From Mycolicibacterium sp. CR10 (GTDB lineage Bacteria; Actinomycetota; Actinomycetes; Mycobacteriales; Mycobacteriaceae), in contig NZ_STGE01000017.1 of NCBI RefSeq assembly GCF_005222675.1, forward strand, positions 1 to 64,000: a DNA stretch of 64,000 nucleotides, read 5' to 3'. This document shows, in pieces, positions 8,938 through 17,958 of the stretch. Positions within the stretch are counted from its first letter, which is position 1; each line of letters starts with the position of its first letter. Both the position numbers and the translations under genes were made by a program. The notes beneath the pieces are model-generated. The model was given only the letters and a program-made list of their open reading frames with translations. It had not been told where the DNA came from and searched no databases.

Positions 8938-10008
8938 TCAGCCCAGGAACATGTTCCGGCGGTTGGCCAGCAGCTGATACAGCGTCTGCTGGATGGTCTC
9001 GCGCACCTGGTCGGTCAGCTCGAACGTGACCATCGGGTCGTCGGCCGCGGACTCGTCGTAGTCGCTGGTGTCGATCGGCTCGCCGAACTGGATGTACCAC
9101 TTCGACGGCAGCGGCACCAGGCCCAACGGTCCTGCCAGCGGGAACAGTGGCGTGACCGGGAAGTACGGCAGGCCGAGCAGCCGCGCCAACAACTTCACGT
9201 CGGCGATCATCGGGTAGATCTCCTCGGAACCGACGATGGAGCACGGCACGATCGGCGCCTTGGTCCGCAGCGCCGCCGAGACGAACCCGCCGCGACCGAA
9301 GCGCTGCAGCTTGTAGCGGTCCTTGAAGTGCTTGCCCAGGCCCTTGTACCCCTCGGGGAAGACCGCGGTCAGCTCACCGGCGGCCAGCAGGCGGTGCGCG
9401 TCGTTCGTACACGCCATCGTGTGGCCGGCCTTGCGGGCGGCTTGGCCGACGCCCGGCATGTCGAACACCAGGTCGGCGGCCAGGAGTCGCAGGTCGCGGT
9501 GGGCGGGATGATTGTCCCGGACGGCGACCGACGTCATCAGCCCGTCGAACGGAAGGACGCCGGCGTGGTTGGCCACCACCAGCGCGGGCCCGGACTCCGG
9601 CAGGTTCTCGATGCCGCTCACCTCGACCCGGAACCAGGAGTTGAAGAACACTCTCAGCAAAGGCAGGAAGATTGCGTCGTTGAGGTGGGGATCGAAGCCG
9701 AACTCGTCGACGGTGTAGTCGCCCATCATCCGCTTACTGATGAAGTCGGCGACGGAGGCGATGCGTTTGGCGAGTTCGGTCGGCGTCGCATCCTCGGCGG
9801 GCATCCCCGCCGCGGCGCCGCGGTGCTGATCGATCTCACGCACCACAGCCGCGATCTGCTCGGCCGACGCGTGGTTGTCCGGGTCGGCGAGAAGGGACGG
9901 ATGTCGGCGCGAACCATCGACGCGCTGCGCAGCCGCGCGACGCGCAGCCGAGCTGCGTCCCGAATTCGAATGCAGCGGAATGACTTTCGCTTTGGGCTCG
10001 CCCGCCAC
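8938..10008 (-). CDS. PlsC-type 1-acyl-glycerol-phosphate acyltransferase family protein (Rv0502-like)
   Basis: 356-residue acyltransferase. About 110 N-terminal residues, basic and alanine-rich, precede the acyltransferase fold. The catalytic segment reads VANHAGVLPFDG (residues 145-156), with a six-residue spacing between His148 and Asp155 instead of the four of classical HX4D enzymes. A second conserved block is AVFPEGYKGLGK. The homologue is Rv0502. It probably transfers an acyl chain to a glycerolipid or related acceptor at the membrane, but the substrate cannot be read from sequence. GTG start at 10008; convergent with the UPF0336 gene with six bases between the stops. Confidence 0.8.
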   Translation of the reverse strand: MAGEPKAKVIPLHSNSGRSSAARRAAAQRVDGSRRHPSLLADPDNHASAEQIAAVVREIDQHRGAAAGMPAEDATPTELAKRIASVADFISKRMMGDYTVDEFGFDPHLNDAIFLPLLRVFFNSWFRVEVSGIENLPESGPALVVANHAGVLPFDGLMTSVAVRDNHPAHRDLRLLAADLVFDMPGVGQAARKAGHTMACTNDAHRLLAAGELTAVFPEGYKGLGKHFKDRYKLQRFGRGGFVSAALRTKAPIVPCSIVGSEEIYPMIADVKLLARLLGLPYFPVTPLFPLAGPLGLVPLPSKWYIQFGEPIDTSDYDESAADDPMVTFELTDQVRETIQQTLYQLLANRRNMFLG

Positions 10009-10048
10009 AGTTAGATCCTCTCCCCCACCCCGTTCTCAGTAGTGAAGT

Positions 10049-11146
10049 CTAGCGCCCCCAGCGCTGCGCCGCCGCCACCGCGCGCTCCTCGACGGAGTGA
10101 ATCCACCGTGGATCGATGATGGGTGTCAAGCCACGCCCGCGCACGTAGTCGTCGAAGGCCTCGGCGGTCGTCCATTTCGTCGAGTAGCCGAGGTCGCTGC
10201 GCATCCTCGTGGTGTCCATGACCCGGCCGTAGCTCAGGTAGTCGAGCTGCTCGCGATCCAGCTCCGAGTTGCGTGTCGCACGCCACAGCGAATCCACGGC
10301 CACCAACGCGGATCGGGGGACCGGGAGCGCCAGCCGCCCGGACCTGCGGATGGCCTGGCTCATCATGATGATTCCCGACGCCCCCACGTTGAACGTGCCG
10401 GCCTTGCCCGCCACCGTCGCCCGCTCGAGCACACCCAGCGCATCCTGCTCGTGGAGCAGCTGCAGCCGTGAGTCGTGGCCGATGACCGTCGGGACGACGG
10501 GTCCGGCGAGATAGCGGGACAGGGCCGTGTCCATCGCCGGGCCGATCATGTTGGCCAGCCGCAGGATGGTCACCGCGATGTCGGACCTGCGCCGTCCCAG
10601 GCCGCGTGCGTAGCCCTCGATGTCGATGCTGTCGCGGGCGAATCCTTCGCCCGGCGGCCTGCGGCGGCTGCTGCTCTCGGCGAACAGCACCGGGTCCCGT
10701 GCGCTGGAGCCGTACACCTCCGACGTCGACTTGAGGATGACCCGGCGGACCGTCGGCGCCTTCTGACAGGCCGCGAACAGCTGAATGGCGCCCATTACGT
10801 TCAGTTCTTTGAGCGTCGCCCTGCCCCCCGCGCGCGGCGAGTAGGACGCGGCGGCCGCGTGCACCACGGTGTCGACGTCGCCGTTGCGGATGACCTTGGC
10901 GATGAACGGGTTTCGAATGTCGGCGCGAACGAATTCGGCACGGCCCATCCTGCGCAGCAGATCCTTGCTCGGCGCGATCGCATCCACCGCGATCACGTGA
11001 TTGATCAGCGGGTTCTGGGCCAGGCGCGCGGTCAGATAGCCGCCCAGGAACCGGCATGCGCCCGTCACCAGCACGACCTTCGGATAATTCAGTGCGCCGT
11101 GGGCATCTCCATCGGAGTTTCCCCCGGTACGGCCCGCAGAGTCCAT
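10049..11146 (-). CDS. galE2: NAD-dependent epimerase/dehydratase-like protein (GalE2, Rv0501)
   Basis: 365-residue extended SDR. The nucleotide-binding motif is VTGACRFLGG (residues 27-36). The region that should hold the catalytic YxxxK reads DIEGYARGLGRRRSD, with no lysine at the expected position, so classical sugar-epimerase chemistry is doubtful. The ATG at 11146 is followed by a Gly-rich leader of about 20 residues. Gene order proC, excisionase-like, tiny basic protein, galE2, acyltransferase is the same as Rv0500-Rv0502 in M. tuberculosis. The function may be non-canonical. Confidence 0.75.
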   Translation of the reverse strand: MDSAGRTGGNSDGDAHGALNYPKVVLVTGACRFLGGYLTARLAQNPLINHVIAVDAIAPSKDLLRRMGRAEFVRADIRNPFIAKVIRNGDVDTVVHAAAASYSPRAGGRATLKELNVMGAIQLFAACQKAPTVRRVILKSTSEVYGSSARDPVLFAESSSRRRPPGEGFARDSIDIEGYARGLGRRRSDIAVTILRLANMIGPAMDTALSRYLAGPVVPTVIGHDSRLQLLHEQDALGVLERATVAGKAGTFNVGASGIIMMSQAIRRSGRLALPVPRSALVAVDSLWRATRNSELDREQLDYLSYGRVMDTTRMRSDLGYSTKWTTAEAFDDYVRGRGLTPIIDPRWIHSVEERAVAAAQRWGR

Positions 11147-11175
11147 CGCGACAGCCTAGCGACCGGGCGGCAGAC

Positions 11176-11277
11176 CTACTTGCCGAGTTTTCTGCGCTGG
11201 ACCCGAGTGCGACGAAGCAGTTTGCGGTGCTTCTTCTTCGACATGCGCTTGCGCCGCTTCTTGATGACAGAACCCAT
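11176..11277 (-). CDS. Tiny basic protein, AURKAIP1/COX24-type (Rv0500B-like)
   Basis: 33-residue protein, about half Lys and Arg ([18 protein letters not shown]), starting ATG GGT at 11277. It matches the small actinobacterial proteins of the AURKAIP1/COX24 domain family (Rv0500B). Members of this family have been found bound to actinobacterial ribosomes as an additional small-subunit protein (bS22); that role is known for the family and inferred here. It lies between galE2 and the helix-turn-helix gene on the same strand. Confidence 0.85.
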
Positions 11278-11503
11278 GAAATCCGCTACCTGAATCTTTC
11301 TACGATCGGTAAAGGCCCTGTGCAGGGCCTCGTCAGTCTCGACGGGTCACCTTACCCGCGCGTCGAGATAAGTGAAAAATGCGCCCGCACGAGACGACCT
11401 GTCGGGGCCACCCCAACCCGCCGAACCGGACTTGCACAGGGACAGCGGGAGAGCCGCCGAGCAATGCTCGGACCTCGGCGTGCTCCGGACCGGCGGGGCG
11501 AAA

Positions 11504-11767
11504 TCAGCCCGCGTCGAAGTACGAGCTCTCGAGCATGTCGTGGACAGCCTTGGCATGCACGCGGAACGAGCGACCAACGCGCACCGCAGGCAACTCCCCG
11601 TTGTGCACCAGGCGGTACACGGTCATCTTGCTGACCCGCATCAAGCTCGCCACTTCGGCGACAGTGAGAAATTGCGCTCGAGGCGGTTGACCTTCGGCCT
11701 GGCCGGCGTCGCGCGCCGCCTTACCGTTGGCCGCATCCCGCCCTGACGGCCCGTTCATAGACGTCAT
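11504..11767 (-). CDS. Excisionase/MerR-type helix-turn-helix protein (Rv0500A-like)
   Basis: 87-residue DNA-binding protein. The winged-helix (excisionase/BldC-type) domain is FLTVAEVASLMRVSKMTVYR followed by the wing LPAVRVGRSFRV, residues about 33-75. The start is uncertain: ATG codons at 11782, 11767 and 11758 are all in frame and none has a strong ribosome-binding site. I used 11767 because the homologue Rv0500A is of this size. It lies downstream of proC and upstream of the tiny ribosomal-type gene. BldC-like proteins control development in Streptomyces; the targets here are unknown. Confidence 0.8.
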   Translation of the reverse strand: MTSMNGPSGRDAANGKAARDAGQAEGQPPRAQFLTVAEVASLMRVSKMTVYRLVHNGELPAVRVGRSFRVHAKAVHDMLESSYFDAG

Positions 11768-11906
11768 CGCAACCCAATCCATCAGGCGCGGGCAGTTCCA
11801 GCGGCTTCCCCACCGCTGGCACCGACCCGTGCTTACCACTGGGAGAATAGCGTGGCAGGTGGGGTTACTGCGACGGGTGTGGGCTAATCAGTTCGAAATT
11901 GGTGAA

Positions 11907-12779
11907 CTACTCAGATGTAATTCCGAGCTGCTCAGAGCGCTTTTTCGCGGCTTCCACGGCGTTGGCGACGGCTGCCCGCAAACCGCCTCGTTCGAGTTCG
12001 CGCAGACCAGCGGCCGTGGTACCGCCCGGCGAGGTAACAGTGGCCCGCAGTTGCGCGGCGGAAGTATCGACGGTGAGTCCCATCGCCGTGTCACCGTTCG
12101 GTGCGGCTTGGTCGAGGCGCTCAAGGAGCATCGCGGCCGAACCCGCCATGGTTTGCACAACCAGATCGGTCGCCACGGACCGCGTCAGGCCCGCGTCCAC
12201 ACCCGCGTCGACGAGCGCCTCGACCAACAGGAAGAAGTACGCGGGCCCCGAGCCGGACACCGCGGTGACGGCATCGAGTTGGGACTCCGCCACGGTGAGG
12301 ACTCCGCCGACCGCGTCGAACAGCGACGAGACCTCCTTGAGGTGGGCGGCGGTGGCGAAGCGGCCCGGCGCAAGCGCGCTGACGCCGCCGCCGACCAGCA
12401 TCGGCGCATTCGGCATGACCCGCACCACCGGCGAACCCGCGGGCAGCTTGTTCTCGTAGTAGGCCGTGGTGACACCCGCGGCGACCGTCACGAAAACCTG
12501 TTCGGCCGCATTGCTTTCCGCCTTGACGGCGGTGTCGGCGATGTCACCGATGACGTGCTGCACGTCGGCGGGCTTGACCGCGACGACGACGTAGGTGGCG
12601 GAGTCCACCGCATCCCGGACCGTGGTCACCAGCACCGAATACTTTTCCGCCAGGTACTTCGCGCGACGGGAATCCCGCTCGGCGACGACGAGGTCCTTGA
12701 CCTGCTTTCCGGCGCGCAGCAGCCCCGCCAACAGCGCTTCGCCGATACTTCCACCGCCGATGATCGCGATTCTGGACAT
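11907..12779 (-). CDS. proC: Pyrroline-5-carboxylate reductase
   Basis: Last step of proline synthesis: NAD(P)H reduction of 1-pyrroline-5-carboxylate. 290 residues starting MSRIAIIGGGSIGEALLAG, with the Rossmann GGGSIG motif. Further landmarks are VKPADV and MPNAPMLVGGGVSAL in the N-terminal domain and the family signature SPGGTTAAGLRELE in the helical C-terminal dimerisation domain. An in-frame start four codons upstream (12791) is possible, but 12779 gives the usual N-terminus. It is upstream of the Rv0500A/B-like genes. Confidence 0.95.
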   Translation of the reverse strand: MSRIAIIGGGSIGEALLAGLLRAGKQVKDLVVAERDSRRAKYLAEKYSVLVTTVRDAVDSATYVVVAVKPADVQHVIGDIADTAVKAESNAAEQVFVTVAAGVTTAYYENKLPAGSPVVRVMPNAPMLVGGGVSALAPGRFATAAHLKEVSSLFDAVGGVLTVAESQLDAVTAVSGSGPAYFFLLVEALVDAGVDAGLTRSVATDLVVQTMAGSAAMLLERLDQAAPNGDTAMGLTVDTSAAQLRATVTSPGGTTAAGLRELERGGLRAAVANAVEAAKKRSEQLGITSE

Positions 12780-12840
12780 GCCGGAAAGCATCCCACGGCC
12801 TCAGGACCGGGCACCCGGCGGCGTAGTTCGAGTCGCCGGC

Positions 12841-13773
12841 TCAGCGGGCGTCCGCCTCGGGCGGCACCATCGCCAACTGGCGGCTCTGCACGATGATGCG
12901 CCCTTCGCAGTCGACCACGATGTGGTCCTCGTCGAACCAGTCCCGACCGATCTGGGTCGTGGTGCACATCACCCGCAGCCAGCCGTCGGCGGGACGGGCC
13001 CGCAGATAGGCCGTCAGCTGAACCGTGGGCGCCCACCCGAATCTGTTGACGCCGAACGTCACCGGAGCCGACACGTCGCCGCACAGCAGCGCGAACAACA
13101 CGTCGGGCGCCACCCCCTTCGGTCGCACCCAGTACTCGATGACGGGAACGCCGCCGTCCGTGCGGGGCGTGAACGTCGTCAGGGACGGCCGGATGTCGCA
13201 ACCATGCGCGAGGTGCACGATGTCGGCCATCGAATGACCGGGCCCGATGGGCTCCAGCCCCGGCGGCGGATCGGGCGTCATGAGCGGCACCACCGGGTTG
13301 ACCGAAAGGAGCGGCGGGACGTGGTGTTCGGGGGTGCCGATGGTGATCGCGGCGCGAAGCGCCACCTTGTGATGCTCTTCGCGCGAGCGCTCATCCTTGT
13401 GATGCTCTTCGCGCGAGCGCTCATCGCCGCTGCTCACTTTCTGTCGGAGCTCGACGTCGATCAGGCTGACCCGCCTGCCACGCTTGCGCACCGTGGTGAC
13501 CACCTGCATGGGCCCCGGATCGGGCGCCCACAGGAAGTTCCCCGACACCGCGATCGGTTCCGGGCCGTCCACGCCCCCAGCGTCGTCTACGCCGTCGTCG
13601 ACATTGCCGTCACCACCGAACTCGGCGCGCGCCGCGTTCGCGCACAGCGCCAGCATCGCGCCGCCGTGCACCTTCGGCCCAATCGTCCAGTGTTCGTTCA
13701 GCACACCGTCGTACACGCCGTCGCCCCTCGGGGTGAGCGCCATCGCATCGGTGAACAGGGTGGAACTCGACAT
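12841..13773 (-). CDS. Acyl-CoA thioesterase-like double hot-dog protein (Rv0499-like)
   Basis: 310-residue protein with two hot-dog-like halves, typical of TesB-type or thioesterase-like superfamily proteins. The N-terminal half has HWTIGPKVHGGAMLALC; the C-terminal half has FGVNRFGWAPTVQLTAYLRA. It probably hydrolyses acyl-CoA thioesters. Residues 117-136 consist of a ten-residue unit, DERSREEHHK, repeated exactly twice and encoded by a 30-base tandem duplication; it lies between the two folds and should be tolerated as a loop. ATG at 13773. It is 14 bases downstream of the isomerase-like gene and probably in its operon. Confidence 0.7.
   Translation of the reverse strand: MSSSTLFTDAMALTPRGDGVYDGVLNEHWTIGPKVHGGAMLALCANAARAEFGGDGNVDDGVDDAGGVDGPEPIAVSGNFLWAPDPGPMQVVTTVRKRGRRVSLIDVELRQKVSSGDERSREEHHKDERSREEHHKVALRAAITIGTPEHHVPPLLSVNPVVPLMTPDPPPGLEPIGPGHSMADIVHLAHGCDIRPSLTTFTPRTDGGVPVIEYWVRPKGVAPDVLFALLCGDVSAPVTFGVNRFGWAPTVQLTAYLRARPADGWLRVMCTTTQIGRDWFDEDHIVVDCEGRIIVQSRQLAMVPPEADAR
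13365..13424. repeat. 30-bp in-frame tandem duplication inside the thioesterase gene
   Basis: Two identical 30-base units, at 13365-13394 and 13395-13424, each containing GCTCTTCGCGCGAGCGCTCA and carrying short self-complementary stretches (TCGCGCGA, GAGCGCTC). A 21-base near-copy differing by one base lies at the 3' end of the nitrilase gene (about 34250-34271). The duplication keeps the reading frame. Confidence 0.9.
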
Positions 13774-13787
13774 GTGCGTCCTCGGCG

Positions 13788-14633
13788 TCAGCGCAGCAGA
13801 TGCGACCTGGCGAACTGCAGCGACTCGGTCAACAGCGCCTCACGTTCGGCGGCGTTGCGCGCCCCGGAGGTCGTCACCTCGAGGATGACATGGCCGGCGA
13901 AATCGCTTGCGGCCAGCGTCTCGCAGATCTCCACTGTCGGCTGGGTGCCGCGGCCGGGGATCAGATGCTCGTCGGTCGACGCGCCGCTCCCGTCGCAGAG
14001 GTGCAGATGCACCAGACCCTCGCCCATCCGCTCGGCCATGTCGACGGCGTCGGTGCCCGCCGTCGCGGTGTGCGACAGGTCCAGGGTGTAGTGCGCGTGG
14101 CCGCCGTCGAGCGGGTCGTACGACGGGGCAAACGCGGAGATGCCGGGACCCGGGTTGCCGCCGCGCTTGCGCATCCGCTCGATTGAGGTCTGGCCCGCCC
14201 CGAAGAACCTGTCCGCCCGGAACGGGAACATGTTCTCGACCGCGACCATCACCTCGCCGGAGGCCTCGAGCTCGGCGACCTGATCGGAGAACCCGTCGGC
14301 GTAGCGACGCTGCCAGCGAAACGGCGGATGGACCACTACCGTCTGCGCACCGAGCTGCTGGGCCGCCTGGACGCTGCGGTCGAGCTTCGGGATCGGATTG
14401 GCGCCCCACACCCGCTGTGAGATCAGCAGGCAGGGCGCATGCACCGACAGCACCGGCATCTCATAGCGCTTCGACATGGCCTCGATGGCATCGATGTCCT
14501 GGCTCACCGATTCGGCCCACACCATCAGCTCGATGCCGTCGTAGCCCAGACGTGCGGCGTACTCGAATGCGGCCTCGGTCCTCAGCGGATAGACCGAGGC
14601 CGTCGACAGACCGACCTTGATGGCAGGGCGCAC
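13788..14633 (-). CDS. TIM-barrel sugar phosphate isomerase/epimerase-like protein (Rv0498-like)
   Basis: 281-residue protein of the xylose isomerase-like/AP endonuclease 2 TIM-barrel superfamily. Barrel strands with metal-ligand candidates are seen in GYDGIELMVW, VLSVHAPC, TVVVHPPF, MVAVENMFP, TLDLSHTATAG, LVHLHLCDG and VILEVTTSG. These His, Glu and Asp positions fit a divalent-metal site. The substrate is unknown. GTG start at 14633. It sits between the acidic membrane protein and the thioesterase on the same strand, the Rv0497-Rv0499 arrangement. Confidence 0.75.
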   Translation of the reverse strand: MRPAIKVGLSTASVYPLRTEAAFEYAARLGYDGIELMVWAESVSQDIDAIEAMSKRYEMPVLSVHAPCLLISQRVWGANPIPKLDRSVQAAQQLGAQTVVVHPPFRWQRRYADGFSDQVAELEASGEVMVAVENMFPFRADRFFGAGQTSIERMRKRGGNPGPGISAFAPSYDPLDGGHAHYTLDLSHTATAGTDAVDMAERMGEGLVHLHLCDGSGASTDEHLIPGRGTQPTVEICETLAASDFAGHVILEVTTSGARNAAEREALLTESLQFARSHLLR

Positions 14634-14643
14634 GTCCTGGCCG

Positions 14644-16053
14644 TCAGCCCGACTGCAGCAGCGCCAACGGCCCGAGCGTGACCAGGGCGCCGACCGCCAC
14701 CGCGATCAGCGTGCTGCCGATGTCCTCGGTCTTGCGGACCACCCGGACGCCGACCACCAGACCCAGGATCACCAGGACGGACAGCACCAGCGCGACGATG
14801 TTGTTCCACTTCCACAGTTGGTCGAACGCGACGAAAAGGCCCGCGCCCAGCACCACTGCGATGACGCTCTGCCCGACGATCCACAGGCTGTGCACGAACG
14901 ACGACATCCGCCGGGGCTCGCCGTCCTCCGCGTATTCGTCCTCGTCCTCGTCCTCATCGGCGTCGGTGAGGTCGATGTCCTCCGGCGCCGGGCGGCTCCC
15001 CCGCCTGGCGAGGTCATCGGCCACCGTCTGGCCGCCGAACAGCGGACCCTGCGTCGAGCGCAAGTAGGACGGCAGCTCCTCGTCGTCGTCCTTGTCGTCA
15101 TCATCGACGCTGTCGGCATCGAGGGCGGCTTCGGTGTCGAGATCCTCGATCTCGACCGGCTCGTCCACGGCCGCCGACGAGTCCAGCAGATCGGTTTCCG
15201 CGCCGTCGTCGAGCGGATCGGGGCTCATCTGCTCGGCGTCGCCCGACGTCGCGTCGCTGCCGGCCTCGGCGTCGCCCGACGTCACGCCGCTGGCATCGCT
15301 GCCGTCCTTGGCATCGCTGCCGTCGCCGGCGCCCTTGGCGTCGCTTGCGGCCTTGCGATCCTTTCGGCCGAAGCCGAATCTCCGCGGGGCCGGCGCCAGG
15401 AAGTCGACGGGCTCCGGATCGGCGTCGCGCTGTTCGAGGTGCGCCGCGTATTCGGCAACGGCGTCGGCGTAGTCGTCGTCGTTTTCGTCGCCGCCGGGCG
15501 CTGCCACGGTGTCGTCGATGGCGTCGTCGATGGTGTCGGCTTCGGCGACCGGCTCGACGACCTCGGATTCGGTGTCGAGTTCGTCCTCGAGTTCGTCGGC
15601 GATGGCCTCGTCGGTGTCCTCGGACTCCACGGGCCCAGCCTCGGCCTCGGTGTCCTCGTGTTCGACCGCCTCGGGCTCGGCTTCGGGTTCGGCGACCTCG
15701 GGTTCGGCTTCGGCCTCGATGGCCTCGGGTTCGGCGACCTCGGGTTCGGCGACCTCGGCTTCGACCTGGTCGACCGCGCCGTTGGGCGAGACGGCCTGGT
15801 CGGCCTTGACCTCCGTGCCGGCGTCGTTGACCTGCTCTTCTACCGCCGCGGCGGCCTCGCGCGGGTCGGGATCGGTGGGCCGGATGATCGGGATCTCACC
15901 GGTGAGTTCGGCGACGGTGACGGCATCGCTGTTGCCGCGCCGGCGACGGCGCCTGCCGCCCACCGGGGGTGCACCGATCGTGCCGTTCTTGGCCAGCAAC
16001 TCCGCGACCGAGATCGGCCGGGTGTTGCTGTAGCTGTCATCTGATCCAGTCAT
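14644..16053 (-). CDS. Acidic low-complexity membrane protein (Rv0497-like)
   Basis: 469-residue protein. A short N-terminus (MTGSDDSYSNTRPISVAELL) is followed by an Arg cluster (GGRRRRRRGN). About 320 residues are then dominated by Glu, Asp, Ala, Pro and Val in AEPEVAEPE-like repeats, predicted to be disordered. Two or three hydrophobic helices follow in the last 100 residues (from about residue 388). The homologue Rv0497 is shorter (about 310 residues), so the acidic region has expanded here. It is probably anchored in the membrane with the acidic part in the cytoplasm. Function unknown. Confidence 0.75.
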   Translation of the reverse strand: MTGSDDSYSNTRPISVAELLAKNGTIGAPPVGGRRRRRRGNSDAVTVAELTGEIPIIRPTDPDPREAAAAVEEQVNDAGTEVKADQAVSPNGAVDQVEAEVAEPEVAEPEAIEAEAEPEVAEPEAEPEAVEHEDTEAEAGPVESEDTDEAIADELEDELDTESEVVEPVAEADTIDDAIDDTVAAPGGDENDDDYADAVAEYAAHLEQRDADPEPVDFLAPAPRRFGFGRKDRKAASDAKGAGDGSDAKDGSDASGVTSGDAEAGSDATSGDAEQMSPDPLDDGAETDLLDSSAAVDEPVEIEDLDTEAALDADSVDDDDKDDDEELPSYLRSTQGPLFGGQTVADDLARRGSRPAPEDIDLTDADEDEDEDEYAEDGEPRRMSSFVHSLWIVGQSVIAVVLGAGLFVAFDQLWKWNNIVALVLSVLVILGLVVGVRVVRKTEDIGSTLIAVAVGALVTLGPLALLQSG

Positions 16054-16080
16054 CGCCTGTTGCCTTTGAGCCTCGTTGCT

Positions 16081-17079
16081 TCACCGTCCAGCATTGCGTA
16101 CGGACATCCCTCGTGAGGCCGAATCCCCGGTGCCGCCTACCAGGGCCGTTCCGTCGGCTTCGCTGTCGAGTTTCCGCAGAATCAATCCCTCCCGCAACGC
16201 CCACGGGCAGATGTCGACACTCTCGATTCCGAGAGCCTTCATGCTGGCCTCCGCCACCAGAGCGCCTGCGACGATCTGTGGGGCCCGATCGGCACTCACC
16301 CCTTCCAGTTCCGCACGGTCAGACGCGGTCATCCTAGAGATGAAATTTATGAGTTGACGAAGACCGGGCGCCGTCAGCGTCCGTTTGACCCTCGGTCCGG
16401 CCCCCGACGGGGCGGCGCCGGTGAGCCGGGCCAGCGAACGGAACGTCTTCGACGTCGCCACCGCAAGATCGGGACTGCCCGCCTCGGCGATCGCGACGCC
16501 GGCGTCGGACAGCTCGTTGGCCAGCCAGTCACGCAGCATCGCGACCCGGCGCCGGCCCGGCGGATCCTCGGGCAACCACTCCCGCGTCATCCGACCCGCT
16601 CCCAGCGGCAGCGACAGCGCGACGTCGGGCTCCTCGTCGTTGCCGCTGGACAGTTCCAGTGATCCGCCGCCGATGTCGATGTTGATGATGCGACCGGCGC
16701 TCCAGCCGTACCACCGGCGCACCGCAAGGAACGTCAGGCGGGATTCGTCGACGCCACTGAGCACCCGCAGCGCCACGCCGGTCTCGGACTTGACCCGAGC
16801 CAGCACGTCCTCGGAGTTCTTCGCATCGCGCACCGCGGAGGTGGCGAACGCCATCAACTCCGAACACCCAGAGCTGGTGGCGATCTTGGCGAATTCGTCG
16901 ATGGTGCCCACGAGCTTGTCGGCGCCCCGGCGGGTGAGCTTGCCGGAGTTGTCGATGGCCTCCGCAAGTCGCAGCGACGCCTTCGTGGAACTCATCGGGG
17001 TCGGGTGGCCGCCACGGCGCGCGTCCACCACCAGAAGGTGAACGGTGTTGCTGCCCACGTCGAGCACGCCTAATCGCAC
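16081..17079 (-). CDS. ppx1: Exopolyphosphatase, Ppx/GppA family
   Basis: 332-residue phosphatase of the ASKHA fold. The phosphate-binding motif [14 protein letters not shown] is near the N-terminus and the second motif [11 protein letters not shown] is in the middle of the protein. The length matches the short single-subunit form of M. tuberculosis Rv0496 (PPX1), which hydrolyses short polyphosphate and lacks the C-terminal extension of E. coli PPX. It therefore links to the phosphate-sensing SenX3-RegX3 genes nearby and the PPK2 kinase at 40012. GTG start at 17079, divergent from the next gene with 12 bases between starts. Confidence 0.88.
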   Translation of the reverse strand: MRLGVLDVGSNTVHLLVVDARRGGHPTPMSSTKASLRLAEAIDNSGKLTRRGADKLVGTIDEFAKIATSSGCSELMAFATSAVRDAKNSEDVLARVKSETGVALRVLSGVDESRLTFLAVRRWYGWSAGRIINIDIGGGSLELSSGNDEEPDVALSLPLGAGRMTREWLPEDPPGRRRVAMLRDWLANELSDAGVAIAEAGSPDLAVATSKTFRSLARLTGAAPSGAGPRVKRTLTAPGLRQLINFISRMTASDRAELEGVSADRAPQIVAGALVAEASMKALGIESVDICPWALREGLILRKLDSEADGTALVGGTGDSASRGMSVRNAGR

Positions 17080-17091
17080 CCAACCAACCTA

Positions 17092-17889
17092 ATGGGTCTA
17101 CCGTTGAAAGCCGTGACTGGATCGCGCCCTGGTGAGGTCGAGTTGGATTTCGCTCGTGAGTGGGTGGAGTTCTACGACCCCGACAATCCCGAACATCTGA
17201 TCGCCGCCGACATGACGTGGCTGCTGTCCCGATGGACCTGCGTGTTCGGCACGCCGGCCTGTCAGGGAACGGTCGAGGGCAGGCCCGACGACGGATGCTG
17301 TTCGCACGGCGCGTTTCTGTCCGACGACGACGACCGCGCGCAACTCGACGACGCCGTCACACTGCTCACCGACGAGGATTGGCAGTACCGCGAGAAGGGC
17401 CTGGGCAGGAAGGGCTATCTCGAAATGGACGCCTACGACGACAAACCCAACTTGCGCACCCGAAAGTACAAGGGCGCCTGCATCTTCCTGAATCGCCCCG
17501 GCTGGCCCGGCGGTATCGGGTGTGCGCTGCACAGCAAGGCGCTCAAGATCGGCGTGGAGCCGCTGACGCTGAAGCCCGAAGTGTGTTGGCAGTTGCCGAT
17601 CCGCCGCACCCAGGAGTGGATCACCCGGCCCGACGACACCCAGGTGCTCAAGACGACGATCACCGAGTACGACCGGCGCGGCTGGGGCGAAGGGGGCGCC
17701 GACCTGCACTGGTACTGCACCGGCGATCCGGCGGCCCATGTTGGCGCCAAACAGGTGTGGCAGTCCTACGCGCCCGAGCTCACCGAGCTTCTCGGCGAGA
17801 AGGCCTACTCCGAGCTGGCGGCAATGTGCAAGCGCCGCAGCAGTTTAGGCCTGATCGCGATCCATCCCGCGACCCGCGCCGCGGAGTAA
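17092..17889 (+). CDS. Conserved Cys-rich protein (Rv0495c-like)
   Basis: 265-residue soluble protein conserved in actinobacteria, with no assigned function that I know. Eight cysteines fall in conserved-looking contexts: [42 protein letters not shown] and WYCTGD. The pattern suggests a bound metal or iron-sulfur cluster, which is inference. An alternative start is the GTG at about 17113 (VTGSRPGE), since the ATG at 17092 lies only 12 bases from the divergent ppx1 start. Homologue of Rv0495c, next to ppx1 as in M. tuberculosis. Confidence 0.75.
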   Translation: MGLPLKAVTGSRPGEVELDFAREWVEFYDPDNPEHLIAADMTWLLSRWTCVFGTPACQGTVEGRPDDGCCSHGAFLSDDDDRAQLDDAVTLLTDEDWQYREKGLGRKGYLEMDAYDDKPNLRTRKYKGACIFLNRPGWPGGIGCALHSKALKIGVEPLTLKPEVCWQLPIRRTQEWITRPDDTQVLKTTITEYDRRGWGEGGADLHWYCTGDPAAHVGAKQVWQSYAPELTELLGEKAYSELAAMCKRRSSLGLIAIHPATRAAE

Positions 17890-17958
17890 GCCCCAGGCGA
17901 TTCCGGTGCACTTCGTCACCGTCAGCGTGACCAAGTACGCCGAAATCACGCCCGCGGC

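Noticed and set aside
14617-16044. 475-codon plus-strand frame opposite the acidic membrane protein
   Set aside because: Low-complexity mirror of the GAG/GAC-rich repeats; no ribosome-binding site and no recognisable family.
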